Source: Rhizobium metallidurans (GTDB taxonomy: Bacteria; Pseudomonadota; Alphaproteobacteria; Rhizobiales; Rhizobiaceae). From it: 64,000 nt of DNA. The translations under genes were made by a program, and so were the position numbers. The stretch covers positions 372,001-436,000 of the forward strand of contig NZ_JACIDW010000001.1 of NCBI RefSeq assembly GCF_014196505.1, read 5' to 3'. Under the pieces are notes generated by a model. It saw only the letters and a program-made list of their open reading frames with translations, searched no databases and had not been told where the DNA came from. Shown in pieces: positions 1 to 9,506 of the stretch (positions are counted from its first letter, which is position 1; each line of letters begins with the position of its first letter).

Positions 1-1893
1 CAGCTTGTCGCGCACCTCCAGGCTCTTGGTGATGATCACCACCTGGCCGAAAGACGGGCTCGGCGGCTGCACGTCGAAAGACAGAACGAAGCGCTGCGCG
101 CCCTGCCCGACATAGGTGGACCAGCGCTCGATGTCGGGATTGCCTTGCAGCTTCTCCTTCTCGAACTGCGCCATCTGCTGGTCGGTTTCGTTGATCGAGG
201 CGTTGTTGGGCAACGAGAAATCGACGATCAGTTCCAGTCGGTCGGACGAGGGGAAGAACTGCTCCTGGACGAAGCGCATGCCGTAGACCGCGCAAGCAAA
301 GGCGATGACGGTGAACACGATGGTGATCCAGCGGAACCGCATGCACAGATCGAGCAGCCGCGCGAAGCCGTTGGCGAACCAACCGCTCTTCTCCTCGTGC
401 CGCTTCATCGTCTTCGGCAGGATCGTCACCCCGAGCAGCGGCGCGAACACCACCGCCACGATCCACGACACGATCAGCGACACCGCGATCACCACGAAGA
501 GCGAGAAGGTGAACTCGCCGGCCGCGCTGTTGTTGAGGCCGACGGGCATGAAGCTCGAGACGGTCACCAGGGTTCCCGTCAACATCGGGAAGGCCGTATG
601 CGAATAGACGTAAGTCGCCGCCTTGGTGATCGGGTCTCCGGCTTCAAGTCGGGCGACCATCATTTCCACGGCGATCATGGCGTCATCGACAAGCAAGCCA
701 AGCGCGATGATCAGCGCGCCGAGCGAGATTCGCTGCAGCGAGATGCCGTCATATTCCATGAAGACGAAGGTGATCGCCAAGGTCAGCGGGATCGCGAAGG
801 CGACGACCAGCCCCGCCCGCCAGCCGAGACTGACGAAGCTCACCAGAAGCACGATGACGATCGCTTCCGCCAGAGCCCGCGTGAAGCCCGACACCGCCTC
901 CTTGACGATAACGGGCTGGTCGGCGACCAGATGCGGCTCGATGCCGATCGGCAGCGTCGCGTGCACCTTGCGCAGCTCGGTCTGCAGCGCCTTGCCGAAC
1001 TCCAGCAGATTGGCGCCCTGCTTCATGCCGATGGCGAGCGCGATCGCGGGCATGCCGTTGACGCGAAAGAGCGCTGTCGGGGGATCGGTGTAGCCGCGCG
1101 TGATGGTCGCGATGTCGCTCAGCCGGAAGAAGCGGTTGTTGACCTGCAAGTTGACGCTGCGAAGGCTGTCTTCCGAGGTGAACTGGCCGCTGACACGAAG
1201 GCTGACACGCTCGCCCTGCGCCTGCAGCACGCCCGACGGCGTGATCGCGTTCTGCGATTGCAACGTGTTGAGCACATCGGCCTGGCTGATGCCGAGCGCG
1301 GCGAGCTGGCGCGTCGAAAACTCGAGGAAGATCACCTCGTCCTGCGCGCCGACGAGATCGACCTTCCCGACATTGGGAACGGTGAGGATACTGCGACGCA
1401 CGCTCTCGACATAGTCGCGCAGCTGGCGCTGCGTGAAGCCATCGGCGGTGAAGGCGTAGATGTTTCCGAAAACGTCGCCAAAGCGGTCGTTGAACGTCGG
1501 CGGTTGCACACCCGAGGGAAACTGCCCCTCGATATCGCTGATCATGTTGCGAACGTCGACCCAGATCCCCGGCACATCGCGCGCCTTGGTGGAATCCTTG
1601 AGGTAGACGAACACGGTCGTCTGGCCCGCGATCGTCAGCGAGTTGGTGTAGTCGAGTGAATCCAGCTCCTCAAGCTTGCGCTCGATGCGTTCAGTCACCT
1701 GCCGCGTGGTCTCCTCGGCGGAAGCTCCGGGCCACTGGGTCGAGATCGTCATCGTCTTGATCGTGAAGTTCGGATCTTCCTCGCGCCCGAGGTTCATGTA
1801 GGAGAAAATGCCCAACAGCGCGAAGACGATCATGAAGTACCAGATCATCGACCGGTGTTCGAGCGCCCAGTCGGAGAGGTTGAACTTGTTCAT
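1..1893 (-). CDS. RND (HAE1/AcrB-type) multidrug efflux permease, partial
   Basis: Inner-membrane proton/drug antiporter of a tripartite efflux pump. The frame is open from the ATG at 1893 to the window edge: 631 codons of a family that is usually 1,030-1,050 residues, so the C-terminal 40 percent lies outside. Seen: a first transmembrane segment near the N-terminus (SMIWYFMIVFALLGI), a long periplasmic porter region, then a membrane block from about residue 325. The paired aspartates of the proton relay are present as GLLVDDAMIAVE (D403, D404). The ATG overlaps the stop of the upstream adaptor gene (ATGA), so the genes are translationally coupled in the order adaptor, adaptor, pump. No outer-membrane channel or regulator is visible nearby. 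Substrate unknown. Confidence 0.93.
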   Translation of the reverse strand, partial: MNKFNLSDWALEHRSMIWYFMIVFALLGIFSYMNLGREEDPNFTIKTMTISTQWPGASAEETTRQVTERIERKLEELDSLDYTNSLTIAGQTTVFVYLKDSTKARDVPGIWVDVRNMISDIEGQFPSGVQPPTFNDRFGDVFGNIYAFTADGFTQRQLRDYVESVRRSILTVPNVGKVDLVGAQDEVIFLEFSTRQLAALGISQADVLNTLQSQNAITPSGVLQAQGERVSLRVSGQFTSEDSLRSVNLQVNNRFFRLSDIATITRGYTDPPTALFRVNGMPAIALAIGMKQGANLLEFGKALQTELRKVHATLPIGIEPHLVADQPVIVKEAVSGFTRALAEAIVIVLLVSFVSLGWRAGLVVAFAIPLTLAITFVFMEYDGISLQRISLGALIIALGLLVDDAMIAVEMMVARLEAGDPITKAATYVYSHTAFPMLTGTLVTVSSFMPVGLNNSAAGEFTFSLFVVIAVSLIVSWIVAVVFAPLLGVTILPKTMKRHEEKSGWFANGFARLLDLCMRFRWITIVFTVIAFACAVYGMRFVQEQFFPSSDRLELIVDFSLPNNASINETDQQMAQFEKEKLQGNPDIERWSTYVGQGAQRFVLSFDVQPPSPSFGQVVIITKSLEVRDKL

Positions 1894-2966
1894 GAGCGCG
1901 CACCACCCTCGACCTTGATCTTCTGCCCCTCTTTCAGGCTATGGACGCCGGCGATGACGACGCGCGTCCCCGGCTCCAGGCCCGAGATGACCTCCGGATG
2001 CGCCGACGTCTTGTCGCGAAGCCTCACCTCCTGGGATCGAACGATCTCTTGTTTCTCATCCACCACCCAGACCAGGGTCTTGCCATCCTGATTGAGGATC
2101 GCCGAAGCCGGCAGGAAGAGCTTCTTGATATCGCGAGCCTGCCTGATAGCCGTGATGGTCGTGCCTATCCTGAAGGCGTCGGGCGGGGATTGAAGGGCGA
2201 TCTTGACACGGCGCGTACGGGTCGCAGCATCGGCCGTTGGCGCCACCTCGCGCACGACACCCATCGACGTGATCGATGGATTGATCTGCAACAGGATGGA
2301 ATAGGCGTCGCCCATTGCGGGTATCAGCTCCCCTTCGGGAATGTCGACGACCGCATCGCGCTCTCCCGGCATGGCGACCGTCAGCACGGATTCGCCGGCC
2401 GACACCACCTGACCCACCTCGACGGACGTGGCGGTCACAATCCCGTCGAAGGTCGCGAGAAGCTGCGCGTACGAGAGATCCTCGTTCGACTTGTCGAGCG
2501 CCGTCTGCGCCTGAACCACGGCCGATTGCGCGGTCTGGGTCGCCTGGACGCTGCTCTCGAGACTGGATTTGGTCGCCGTTCCGCTCTGGAACGTCGCGCG
2601 GGCACGTTCCTCGGTGGATCGCGCATTGGCGAGTTGCGCCTGCGCGTTGGCAAGCTCGGCCTGCGCCGACCGGACGGCAAGCTCCAGCGCCGTCGGCTCC
2701 AGTGACGCGAGAAGCTCGCCCTTGGTCACGACATCGCCCGTATTCACGTCGCGCGCCACCATCAAGCCACCGACGCGAAAGCCCAGCGGCGTCTCCGTCT
2801 TCGGCGCGACCGTTCCGGCAAAGCTTGGCGTCGGCAAATTCGTGAGCTCCATGATGCTCGACAGGACCGGCCTTATCGGTGGAGCGGTCTCCTGTTCTTC
2901 GCTGCAGGCGCCAAGCGCGATAATCATGGGGATGACAAGAAGCTTCGGGATAGACGACCGCCACAT
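1890..2966 (-). CDS. RND efflux periplasmic adaptor (membrane fusion protein), lipoprotein
   Basis: 358 residues. An N-terminal hydrophobic stretch ends in a lipobox (LGAC, C21), so the mature protein should be lipid-anchored in the periplasm. Typical adaptor layout: a biotinyl-lipoyl-like half motif (GFRVGGLMVARDVNTGDVV), an Ala/Gln/Glu-rich coiled-coil hairpin at about residues 90-150, a second lipoyl half (FDGIVTATSVEVGQVV), and a C-terminal beta-barrel region (GTRVVIAGVHSLKEGQKI). It bridges the RND pump to an outer-membrane channel. The start overlaps the upstream adaptor stop by one base and the stop overlaps the pump start by four, indicating one operon. It is the second of two adaptors feeding a single pump gene. 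Confidence 0.92.
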   Translation of the reverse strand: MWRSSIPKLLVIPMIIALGACSEEQETAPPIRPVLSSIMELTNLPTPSFAGTVAPKTETPLGFRVGGLMVARDVNTGDVVTKGELLASLEPTALELAVRSAQAELANAQAQLANARSTEERARATFQSGTATKSSLESSVQATQTAQSAVVQAQTALDKSNEDLSYAQLLATFDGIVTATSVEVGQVVSAGESVLTVAMPGERDAVVDIPEGELIPAMGDAYSILLQINPSITSMGVVREVAPTADAATRTRRVKIALQSPPDAFRIGTTITAIRQARDIKKLFLPASAILNQDGKTLVWVVDEKQEIVRSQEVRLRDKTSAHPEVISGLEPGTRVVIAGVHSLKEGQKIKVEGGARS

Positions 2967-4039
2967 CAGCTCTGCCCTCCCTCAACCGTCACCTTCTGGC
3001 CCGGTCGCAACATCTTGCCACCGTCGGTGACGACTATTTCGCCGACATCGAGCCCGCCCGATATGATCACGCGGCCGGTCTCGTACGTCGCGACCTTGAC
3101 CGGCTTCAAACTGGCGGTTTCATCCTTCGTATCGATCACCCAGACAGCGGGGTTGCCGTCGATGGCAAACAACGCCGTCCAAGGCAGGATGATCATTTTC
3201 GTCGGCGCCGATTGCGCGAAGCCGGTCACCGGCGCACCCAGCGTCATCCTCGGCGGCGTCTCTTCCAGCGTGATCTTGACGCGCACGGTGCCGGTGGACG
3301 TATCGATCGTCGGCGATATCTCGCTGACCTTGCCAAAGGCCGTGACATTGGGATCGCTGACGAGCGCCACCTCGATTCTGGGACTGTCGGGTTTCGATTG
3401 CAGCAACGTCTCGTAGATATAGAACACCGCGTCGCGCGGCCCGTCCTGCGCCAGGGTAAACGCGGTCTGCGCCGCCTGCATGACCTGCCCGACCTCGACA
3501 TTGCGGGCGGTGATGATGCCATCCGCATCCGTCTTCAGCTCGGTATAGCCGAGAGAATCCTGTGCCGTTCCGAGCTGCGCCTTGGCGTTGTCGAGCGAGC
3601 CCTTGGATGTATCGAGCGCGGTTGCCGCCTGATCATAGGATTCCTTGGAGATCGAACCGCTGGCGAGCAGCGTCTTGCGCCGTTCGAACTCCGAAGTCGC
3701 CTGCTCGACGTCGGCTTGCGCGGCGACAAGCGCGGCCTGCGCGGCCTCCACATCGGCTTTCTGCTGCTGCGGATCGACCCGCGCGATCACCTGCCCGGCG
3801 GTCACATGCGCACCGACATCGGCGGTCCACTCGGTGACCTTGCCGCTGACGCGGAACGAGAGATTGGACTCGACATGCGCGGCGATCGCGCCGGTAAGCT
3901 TGATGCTGTAGCGGAAATCCTGAAGGGCGACCGGTTCGGCGCGAACAGGAATGGTGATTTCGGCGGGCTCACCGCCCTGCTTTTGGCAGGAGGCTAACGA
4001 GAGGCATAAGAGAAGCAGGCTGAACGTCTTGATGTGCAT
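2966..4039 (-). CDS. RND efflux periplasmic adaptor (membrane fusion protein), lipoprotein
   Basis: 357 residues from the chosen start. The ATG at 4039 (MHIKTFSLLLL) is preferred over in-frame upstream starts at 4072 and 4063 because it puts a lipoprotein signal at the N-terminus (LASC, C18) and has a purine-rich GGGGGAA upstream. Adaptor features: a lipoyl half motif (LSFRVSGKVTEWTADVGAHV), a coiled-coil hairpin around residues 85-150, a second half (ADGIITARNVEVGQVM), and a barrel region ending GGKMLRPGQKVTVEGG. First gene of the efflux operon. It is similar in layout to the next gene but clearly diverged in sequence, so the pair is an old duplication or two independently recruited adaptors. 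Confidence 0.92.
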   Translation of the reverse strand: MHIKTFSLLLLCLSLASCQKQGGEPAEITIPVRAEPVALQDFRYSIKLTGAIAAHVESNLSFRVSGKVTEWTADVGAHVTAGQVIARVDPQQQKADVEAAQAALVAAQADVEQATSEFERRKTLLASGSISKESYDQAATALDTSKGSLDNAKAQLGTAQDSLGYTELKTDADGIITARNVEVGQVMQAAQTAFTLAQDGPRDAVFYIYETLLQSKPDSPRIEVALVSDPNVTAFGKVSEISPTIDTSTGTVRVKITLEETPPRMTLGAPVTGFAQSAPTKMIILPWTALFAIDGNPAVWVIDTKDETASLKPVKVATYETGRVIISGGLDVGEIVVTDGGKMLRPGQKVTVEGGQS

Positions 4040-4345
4040 TTTAGGAGTTCCCCCGAATTCCATAACTGACACAAGCTGAGTAGGCCTTATCGGCGCTGCG
4101 GACCTGTCGGCCGACGGCCGGAGGTTGCAGCAATCAAATCACTCCTAGAAATCTTTCCACCGCCGCGAATACGTCGGGATCGACATAGTACCGTCACCAC
4201 TTCAAGAAGAGGCGCCGACCATCGATATCAGCCGGTCGCAACTTTGATGTGAAGCCAGCTGACTGTAGCGTACTTCCAAAAAGATGCAATTTCCACGAAA
4301 GGCGCGTGACCAAACATCGCGCTTACGTATCAATGACGCTGGCGT
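4040..4345. other. Intergenic region upstream of the efflux operon
   Basis: About 306 bases between the start of the efflux operon and the stop of panB, both on the minus strand. It should hold the efflux promoter and the end of the panBC transcript. No convincing -35/-10 pair, terminator hairpin or operator palindrome was seen. The short open frame near 4249-4461 looks random. Confidence 0.5.
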
Positions 4346-5170
4346 TTACTTGCGCGGCTGGAAGGTGTGTTCGGCACCCGGAAAGCGACCGGCACGCACG
4401 TCTTCAGCGTAGGCCTCTACGGCTTGTGACACGAGAGGGCTCAGGTCGGCGAAGCGCTTGACGAAACGTGGCTTGAAATCGCTGAACAGGCCCAGCATGT
4501 CGTCCGAAACCAGCACCTGACCGTCACAGGCGACAGACGCGCCAATGCCGACGGTGGGGATCGCCAGCGAGGCGGTGATCTCGCGCGCCAGCGGCTCGAC
4601 CGTTCCCTCGATGACGACGGCGAAGGCGCCGGCATCGGCGACCGCCGCCGCATCGCGACGGATCTTCGCCGCCTCCTGCTCGGAATGCCCCAGTGAGCGG
4701 AAGCCGCCGGCCGTGTTGACCAGTTGCGGCATCAGCCCGACATGGGCAAAGACGGGCACGCCGCGCGATGTCAGGAAGGCGATGGTTTCGGCCATCTCCT
4801 CACCACCCTCTAGCTTGACGCCGTCGCATCCCGTTTCCTGCAGGATGCGGACGGCGTTGCGGTAGGCCTGCTCCTTGGATTCCTGATAGCTGCCGAATGG
4901 CAGGTCGACGATGACGCAGGCGTGCGACGTTCCGCGCATGACCGCGCGGCCATGGGCGATCATCATGTCGAGCGTGACGCCGACCGTCGTCTCCATGCCG
5001 TAAAGCACCATGCCGAGGGAATCGCCGACCAGGAGCAGATCGCAATGCGGGTCGAGCAGGCGCGCGATCGGCGTCGTGTAGGCCGTGAGACAGACGATAC
5101 GACCGCCGCCCTTCATCGACCGGATCGAGGCCGTGGTCAGCCGCTTTTGCTTGCCCTGGGCACTCATCAT
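4346..5170 (-). CDS. panB: 3-methyl-2-oxobutanoate hydroxymethyltransferase
   Basis: 274 residues, full length for PanB. It transfers a hydroxymethyl group from 5,10-methylenetetrahydrofolate to 2-oxoisovalerate, giving ketopantoate for pantothenate and CoA synthesis in the cytoplasm. Seen: the TIM-barrel signatures [26 protein letters not shown] (conserved GDSxGMV), [28 protein letters not shown] and the C-terminal [14 protein letters not shown]. The ATG at 5170 overlaps the panC stop by four bases, and a second ATG follows immediately. Order panC then panB in one transcript. Confidence 0.97.
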   Translation of the reverse strand: MMSAQGKQKRLTTASIRSMKGGGRIVCLTAYTTPIARLLDPHCDLLLVGDSLGMVLYGMETTVGVTLDMMIAHGRAVMRGTSHACVIVDLPFGSYQESKEQAYRNAVRILQETGCDGVKLEGGEEMAETIAFLTSRGVPVFAHVGLMPQLVNTAGGFRSLGHSEQEAAKIRRDAAAVADAGAFAVVIEGTVEPLAREITASLAIPTVGIGASVACDGQVLVSDDMLGLFSDFKPRFVKRFADLSPLVSQAVEAYAEDVRAGRFPGAEHTFQPRK

Positions 5171-6042
5171 CTGGCCCTCGACCGCGCAGTCGGGTTCAGG
5201 CCGATGACGCGGTTATCGAGCAGGCGCGTGTTGCCGATGCGCACGAAAAGCGCCACGAGCGCAGGCCCGGATTGCAGCGAGGTGAGCGGTTCGAGCGTCT
5301 CCGGATGCCTGACGGCAACAACCTCGGCGGTGGCGAGCGGTTCGGATGCCACGAAAAGCGCCAACGCCGCTTCCAATTGCGCGGGATCATCGCACCCCTC
5401 GGCGTAAAGCCGCGCAGCCTCGTCGAGCGTTCGCGGTACGATGACCGCCGCCGCACGCTCCTTCTCGCTCAGATAGACATTTCGGGAGGAGCAAGCCAGG
5501 CCATCGGCCTCGCGCACCGTCGGCACCGCGATCACGTCGACCGGTTGCGCGAGATCCTCGACCATCCGCTTGATCAGCACCACCTGCTGGTAGTCCTTCT
5601 CGCCGAAATAGGCCGCATGTGGCTGGACGATGTTGAAAAGTTTGGTGACGACTGTGGCGACCCCGGCAAAATGCCCCGGGCGCACCTCGCCCTCCAGCTG
5701 CCGGCCGATGTCGGGCACGTCGACAACGGTCAGCATCGGGCGTGGATACATGTCCGTCACCTCGGGCGCGAAAAGAAAATCGACGCCGGCATTCTCCAGC
5801 AGCGCCGCATCCCGCTCAAGATCGCGCGGATAACGCGCAAGATCCTCGTTCGCGCCGAACTGCAGCGGATTGACGAAGATCGAGACCACGGTGACGTCGT
5901 TTCGCGCCTTGGCACGCGAGACAAGTTCCATGTGGCCGACATGCAGAAAGCCCATTGTCGGCACCAAACCGATCTTCCTGCCGTCACGCCGATAGACCGC
6001 GAGACAAGCCCTTAGATCCGCTATCGATTTGATAATACGCAC
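5167..6042 (-). CDS. panC: Pantoate--beta-alanine ligase (pantothenate synthetase)
   Basis: Condenses pantoate and beta-alanine with ATP to form pantothenate. 291 residues from a GTG start at 6042, chosen because a strong Shine-Dalgarno (GGAGGAGGG) lies just upstream and the family N-terminus begins with this [11 protein letters not shown] segment. The longer frame from 6084 lacks such support. Motifs: the nucleotidyltransferase-type [10 protein letters not shown] (H34, H37), [34 protein letters not shown] and CSSRNVYLS. It is translationally coupled to panB through a four-base overlap. Confidence 0.97.
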   Translation of the reverse strand: MRIIKSIADLRACLAVYRRDGRKIGLVPTMGFLHVGHMELVSRAKARNDVTVVSIFVNPLQFGANEDLARYPRDLERDAALLENAGVDFLFAPEVTDMYPRPMLTVVDVPDIGRQLEGEVRPGHFAGVATVVTKLFNIVQPHAAYFGEKDYQQVVLIKRMVEDLAQPVDVIAVPTVREADGLACSSRNVYLSEKERAAAVIVPRTLDEAARLYAEGCDDPAQLEAALALFVASEPLATAEVVAVRHPETLEPLTSLQSGPALVALFVRIGNTRLLDNRVIGLNPTARSRAR

Positions 6043-6391
6043 GAAACCCTCCTCCGAAGCTCCCCGCCAGAATGGCTGGCACAAGAAGGTGGCGGATAGA
6101 ACTCGATTTGACTGACAGCGTCAACGCAAGTGTCGCGATTATATCGATTAAGCATTCATGCGACATCCGATTTTCCTATCGGACTGATTTCCGCGTGAAA
6201 AAGACGTGGCAATCAGACGCGCGTCATCAAGCTGTGGATAGGCAGTGGATGCCTTCAGCCAATCCGGGCATTCACGCAAACTTATGCATTCTTTTGTCCA
6301 AACTCCGCCCCAGTGATGGTAGAAGAACGACATTGATAGACGAATGCCCTTCACGGGTGTCATGACGATGTCCGGCAGCAGCGGAGGGACA
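6043..6391. other. Divergent intergenic region between panC and the J-domain gene
   Basis: About 350 bases that should contain promoters for both panCB (leftward) and the J-domain gene (rightward). A short inverted repeat TTGAC-N7-GTCAA sits at 6108-6124. No promoter with good spacing was found, and no RNA gene is apparent. Confidence 0.4.
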
Positions 6392-7063
6392 GTGACCAAT
6401 CCATACGAGATTCTCGGTGTCCGCAGGGACGCGAGCGACGACCAGATCAAATCGGCCTACCGCAGGCGCGCGAAGACGACGCATCCGGATTCCGGTGGCG
6501 ATCCGAACGCGTTCGGGCGGGTGCAGAAGGCCTACGAACTGCTGCTGGACCCAGTTCGCCGCAAGGTATTCGACGATACCGGTTATGATGTCGAACTCGC
6601 CGATCCCGTCGATCTGCAGGCGCTGATCGTCATCGAGAAACTCGTCAACGAGCTGACGCTGGATGAGCGTGAACCCGGCAGCTTCGACCCGCTTGCGAGA
6701 ATGCGGGACGATCTGTCCGAAGACATGCGCAAGGCACGCTTCTCCAAGCGCGAACTGGAGCGCCATGCCGCGCGTATCGAGCATCACCTGGAACGGCTGG
6801 AAAAACGCCCCTCGACCGATATTCTCGGCTCCATGCTGCGCGCCCGGGTCAAGGCGATCGCCTCGGCGATCAGCGAAACCGAAGCCAAGATCAAGGCCAG
6901 CGAGCGCGCCTGCGAGATGCTTTACGACTATGCCTACGAAGTCGATGTCAGCGAAAACGAAGACGGCCTCCTGACCGAAGAAGAGGCCGCTCCAACAATT
7001 TCCGCGCCGCGGCGCGAAGATCGACCGCTCTGGGTCGTGCCTGCCACAGCCCAGGAGGGCTGA
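6392..7063 (+). CDS. J-domain (DnaJ-like) co-chaperone
   Basis: 223 residues from a GTG at 6392, which has GGAGGG just upstream. In-frame ATGs at 6344, 6362 and 6368 are alternatives without a clear ribosome-binding site. An N-terminal J domain (NPYEILGVRRDASDDQIKSA) contains the essential HPD tripeptide (THPDSGG), which stimulates Hsp70 (DnaK) ATPase. There is no Gly/Phe linker or zinc-finger domain, so this is a class III (specialised) J protein. The middle, about residues 85-165, is charged and helical, probably coiled coil. The client is unknown. Confidence 0.85.
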   Translation: MTNPYEILGVRRDASDDQIKSAYRRRAKTTHPDSGGDPNAFGRVQKAYELLLDPVRRKVFDDTGYDVELADPVDLQALIVIEKLVNELTLDEREPGSFDPLARMRDDLSEDMRKARFSKRELERHAARIEHHLERLEKRPSTDILGSMLRARVKAIASAISETEAKIKASERACEMLYDYAYEVDVSENEDGLLTEEEAAPTISAPRREDRPLWVVPATAQEG

Positions 7064-7087
7064 GGCAGGGCTTTAACCAAGTTGATA

Positions 7088-8113
7088 TCAGGCGGCGCGC
7101 TGTTCCGTGCCCTGAATGGCCGCCAGCTTCCAATCGGTACCGGACTTGCGCACGAAGGTCCAGACTTCGGTGCTTTGCGTGGGCGAACGCATGTCGCCAC
7201 TGACCACCCGGCCGCCATCGCGCTCGACGAGCGCGTCGATCGACTGGTAGCGCATTGCAAGCGTGGCGTAATCGGAACCGTCTTCACGCCAGGCTTCGGC
7301 GACATCGCCCTGCAGGAGCTTGACGTCGCTGACCTGGTTGCGGACACCGTTCGTGGCGTTCTCGCCCAGTTCCTCGGCGAGATAGGACATGGCTTCCGGC
7401 GTGGTCAACTTGCGCAACGTGCCGTAATCCTCGACGCCGTAGGCCGTCTGAACCTCGGTCAGGAGCTGCTCGAACCGGTCGAGGTCGTCCTGCTCGATAC
7501 CGATTTCATCGCTCGGCTGATTGTTGCGTGGCGGCTGCGGCGCGGCATGCGAGCCGCCCAGGCCAAAGCCGGCCGCGCCCGAGCCGATGGTCGGGATACG
7601 GAAGGACGAGTTGCCGTTCGATGCCATCGGGCTGACGCCGCCTGGAGCGGCTGCGCCATAAGCTGGCTGCCGGCGACGGTTGGCGAAGAAACGGACGGCG
7701 AGCATGATGGCGCCGCCGATCAGCGCGACCTGCAGGAGCATGCCGAGGAAGCCGAAGCCGCCGCCGAACCCCTGGCCGAGCAGCATGCCGAGCAGGCCGC
7801 CGGCGACAAGACCACCAATCATCGACCGGCCGAAGCCACCGAAGAGACCGCCACGCTGAAACCCGCCGGCCGGCTGCGTCGCGGCGGGGGCGTTGGTTTC
7901 AGGACGTTGGGTCATAGAACGCTGCATGGGCGCGGCGGGAGACGGCGCCGTGCTGGTGACCGGCGGTGCTTGGAACGTGCGTGTGCCGCGGCTGCCGAAA
8001 CCGGAGCTACCTGCCCGCCGCGCATCCGCATCCCCGATGGAAGCAAATACGGTAACGCCTGTCAGGGCGGCGATGGCCGCGACCTTGGCAAAACGTGAAA
8101 CGGAACGAGGCAT
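7088..8113 (-). CDS. Tim44-like domain membrane protein
   Basis: 341 residues from the ATG at 8113, which has GGGAG eight bases upstream; a GTG at 8128 is a weaker alternative. Order: an N-terminal signal or anchor (VAAIAALTGVTVFASIGDADA), a Pro/Thr/Gln-rich linker, a Gly-rich hydrophobic stretch of two likely membrane helices (about residues 90-145), a second linker, and a C-terminal Tim44/MRPL45-type domain (about 205-340) ending in KSGTDWKLAAIQG. Alphaproteobacterial proteins of this type are membrane-associated relatives of the mitochondrial import factor Tim44; their exact role is unsettled. It converges on the J-domain gene. Confidence 0.85.
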   Translation of the reverse strand: MPRSVSRFAKVAAIAALTGVTVFASIGDADARRAGSSGFGSRGTRTFQAPPVTSTAPSPAAPMQRSMTQRPETNAPAATQPAGGFQRGGLFGGFGRSMIGGLVAGGLLGMLLGQGFGGGFGFLGMLLQVALIGGAIMLAVRFFANRRRQPAYGAAAPGGVSPMASNGNSSFRIPTIGSGAAGFGLGGSHAAPQPPRNNQPSDEIGIEQDDLDRFEQLLTEVQTAYGVEDYGTLRKLTTPEAMSYLAEELGENATNGVRNQVSDVKLLQGDVAEAWREDGSDYATLAMRYQSIDALVERDGGRVVSGDMRSPTQSTEVWTFVRKSGTDWKLAAIQGTEQRAA

Positions 8114-8221
8114 CCTGAAGTCTCCCACATGGCAACAGTTAATTGTCGACCCCTTATATAGGTTTCTTTTTCCGTGTTTTAAGCCTTGCGTTCAATCTCG
8201 TTCAATTGTTCGTGCATCGAC

Positions 8222-8680
8222 CTACTGGCAGACGTCGATCCAGGTGGCCTTGGTCAGTTCCGCCAGGCGATCCGTCGCGATCCTGACGGCCGAATTCGTC
8301 GATCCCGCGGCAGGAACGACCTCGTCGAACTGCTTCAAGGACACATCGCAATAGATGCGCAGCGGCGATGGAAGCCCGAACGGGCAGACGCCGCCGACCG
8401 GATGGCTGGTCGCCTCGACGACCTCCTCGGCATTCAGCAGCCGCGCCTTGGTGCCGAACGTATCCTTGAACTTGCGATTGTCGAGCCGCGCCATACCGCC
8501 CGCGACCACGAGGATCGGTTCGTCGCCGAGCCGCAGGCAGATCGTCTTGGCGATTTGCGCCGGATCGACCCCATGCGCTTCAGCCGCCTCAGCAACGGTC
8601 GCTGAACTCAGCTCGGTTTCGATGATCTCGATATCGGGAGCGGATGCGCTGAAAAATGCGCGGACGGTCTCTAGGCTCAT
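8222..8680 (-). CDS. YbaK/EbsC-type aminoacyl-tRNA deacylase
   Basis: 152 residues, the normal size for a stand-alone YbaK/ProX domain, related to the editing domain of prolyl-tRNA synthetase, which hydrolyses mischarged aminoacyl-tRNA. Seen: the conserved TICLRLGDEPILVVAGGMAR strand-helix unit and the GGVCPFGLPSPLRIYCD segment (the GxxPfG motif of the family). The ATG at 8680 is taken as start; a TTG two codons upstream is possible. It is followed on the same strand, 40 bases upstream of its start, by the DeoR-type regulator gene. Amino-acid specificity cannot be read from the sequence. Confidence 0.9.
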   Translation of the reverse strand: MSLETVRAFFSASAPDIEIIETELSSATVAEAAEAHGVDPAQIAKTICLRLGDEPILVVAGGMARLDNRKFKDTFGTKARLLNAEEVVEATSHPVGGVCPFGLPSPLRIYCDVSLKQFDEVVPAAGSTNSAVRIATDRLAELTKATWIDVCQ

Positions 8681-8720
8681 GGGCAACGGTCATCCTTGAA
8701 GGCGAATAACGGAAAGCGTC

Positions 8721-9506
8721 TCACGCCAGTTCGGTCTGCGACTGCCTTTGCGTTTCGACCAGCCGCACGTCGTTTTCAAGACAGAATTGCCGCACCGATG
8801 GAACCGGGCAGTGATCGGTGATGAAGGTATGAACCTGGGAAAGCTGGGCAATTCTGACCGGCGCGGTGCGCTCGAACTTGGTGGAGTCGGCCACCAGGAT
8901 GACATGGCGCGCATTGGCGATGATCGCCTGCGCCACCTTCACTTCACGGAAATCATAGTCGAGAAGCGCGCCATCCTCATCGATCGCGGAGGCTCCGATC
9001 ACGGCGTAATCGACCTTGAATTGCCGGATGAAGTCGACGGCCGCCTCACCGACGATGCCGCCATCGGCGCTGCGAACGACGCCCCCGGCAATCACCACCT
9101 CGATGGCCGGCAGCAACCTCAGCCGGTTGGCGACGTTGATGTTGTTGGTGATCACCATCAGCTCATGATGATTGATGAGAGCTTCGCCGACCGCCTCGGT
9201 GGTCGTGCCGATGTTGATGAACAGCGATGCATTGTTGGGAATGAGACTTGCGGCGGCCACGCCGATGGCCTGCTTCTCGCTCGACGCGATCTGGCGCCGC
9301 GCCTCGTATTTGACGTTCTCCGTCCCGCTTGGGAACACCGCGCCGCCATGCACGCGGGTCAGTATCTGGGCATCGCAGATGTCGTTGAGGTCCTTGCGGA
9401 TGGTCTGCGGCGTCACGGAGAAATGCGCGGCGAGATCCTCGACGAAAATCCGGCCTTTCGACTTGGCCATGTCGACGATTTCGGTTTGACGGTCGCTCAG
9501 GAACAT
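8721..9506 (-). CDS. DeoR/GlpR-family transcriptional regulator
   Basis: 261 residues from the ATG at 9506 (MFLSDRQTEIVDMAK). Longer in-frame starts to 9626 add sequence without a family counterpart. The N-terminal DeoR winged helix-turn-helix (FVEDLAAHFSVTPQTIRKDL) is followed by the linker LTRVHGGAV. The C-terminal DeoR sensor domain binds sugar phosphates in this family (SLFINIGTTTEAVGEAL, VITNNINVANRL, DYAVIGASAIDEDGALLDYD). The N-terminal sequence resembles rhizobial GlpR, the glycerol-3-phosphate-responsive repressor, but no glp genes are adjacent, so the target is open. Confidence 0.9.
   Translation of the reverse strand: MFLSDRQTEIVDMAKSKGRIFVEDLAAHFSVTPQTIRKDLNDICDAQILTRVHGGAVFPSGTENVKYEARRQIASSEKQAIGVAAASLIPNNASLFINIGTTTEAVGEALINHHELMVITNNINVANRLRLLPAIEVVIAGGVVRSADGGIVGEAAVDFIRQFKVDYAVIGASAIDEDGALLDYDFREVKVAQAIIANARHVILVADSTKFERTAPVRIAQLSQVHTFITDHCPVPSVRQFCLENDVRLVETQRQSQTELA

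Noticed and set aside
145..1659. Long plus-strand open frame (504 codons) opposite the efflux pump
   Set aside because: The minus-strand reading gives a convincing RND pump with motifs. The plus reading is rich in Arg, Asp, His and Glu with no family resemblance, as expected from the complement of high-GC coding DNA.
7048..7061. AGCCC/GGGCT hairpin at the end of the J-domain gene as a terminator
   Set aside because: Only a 5-base stem inside coding sequence, followed by too few U residues.
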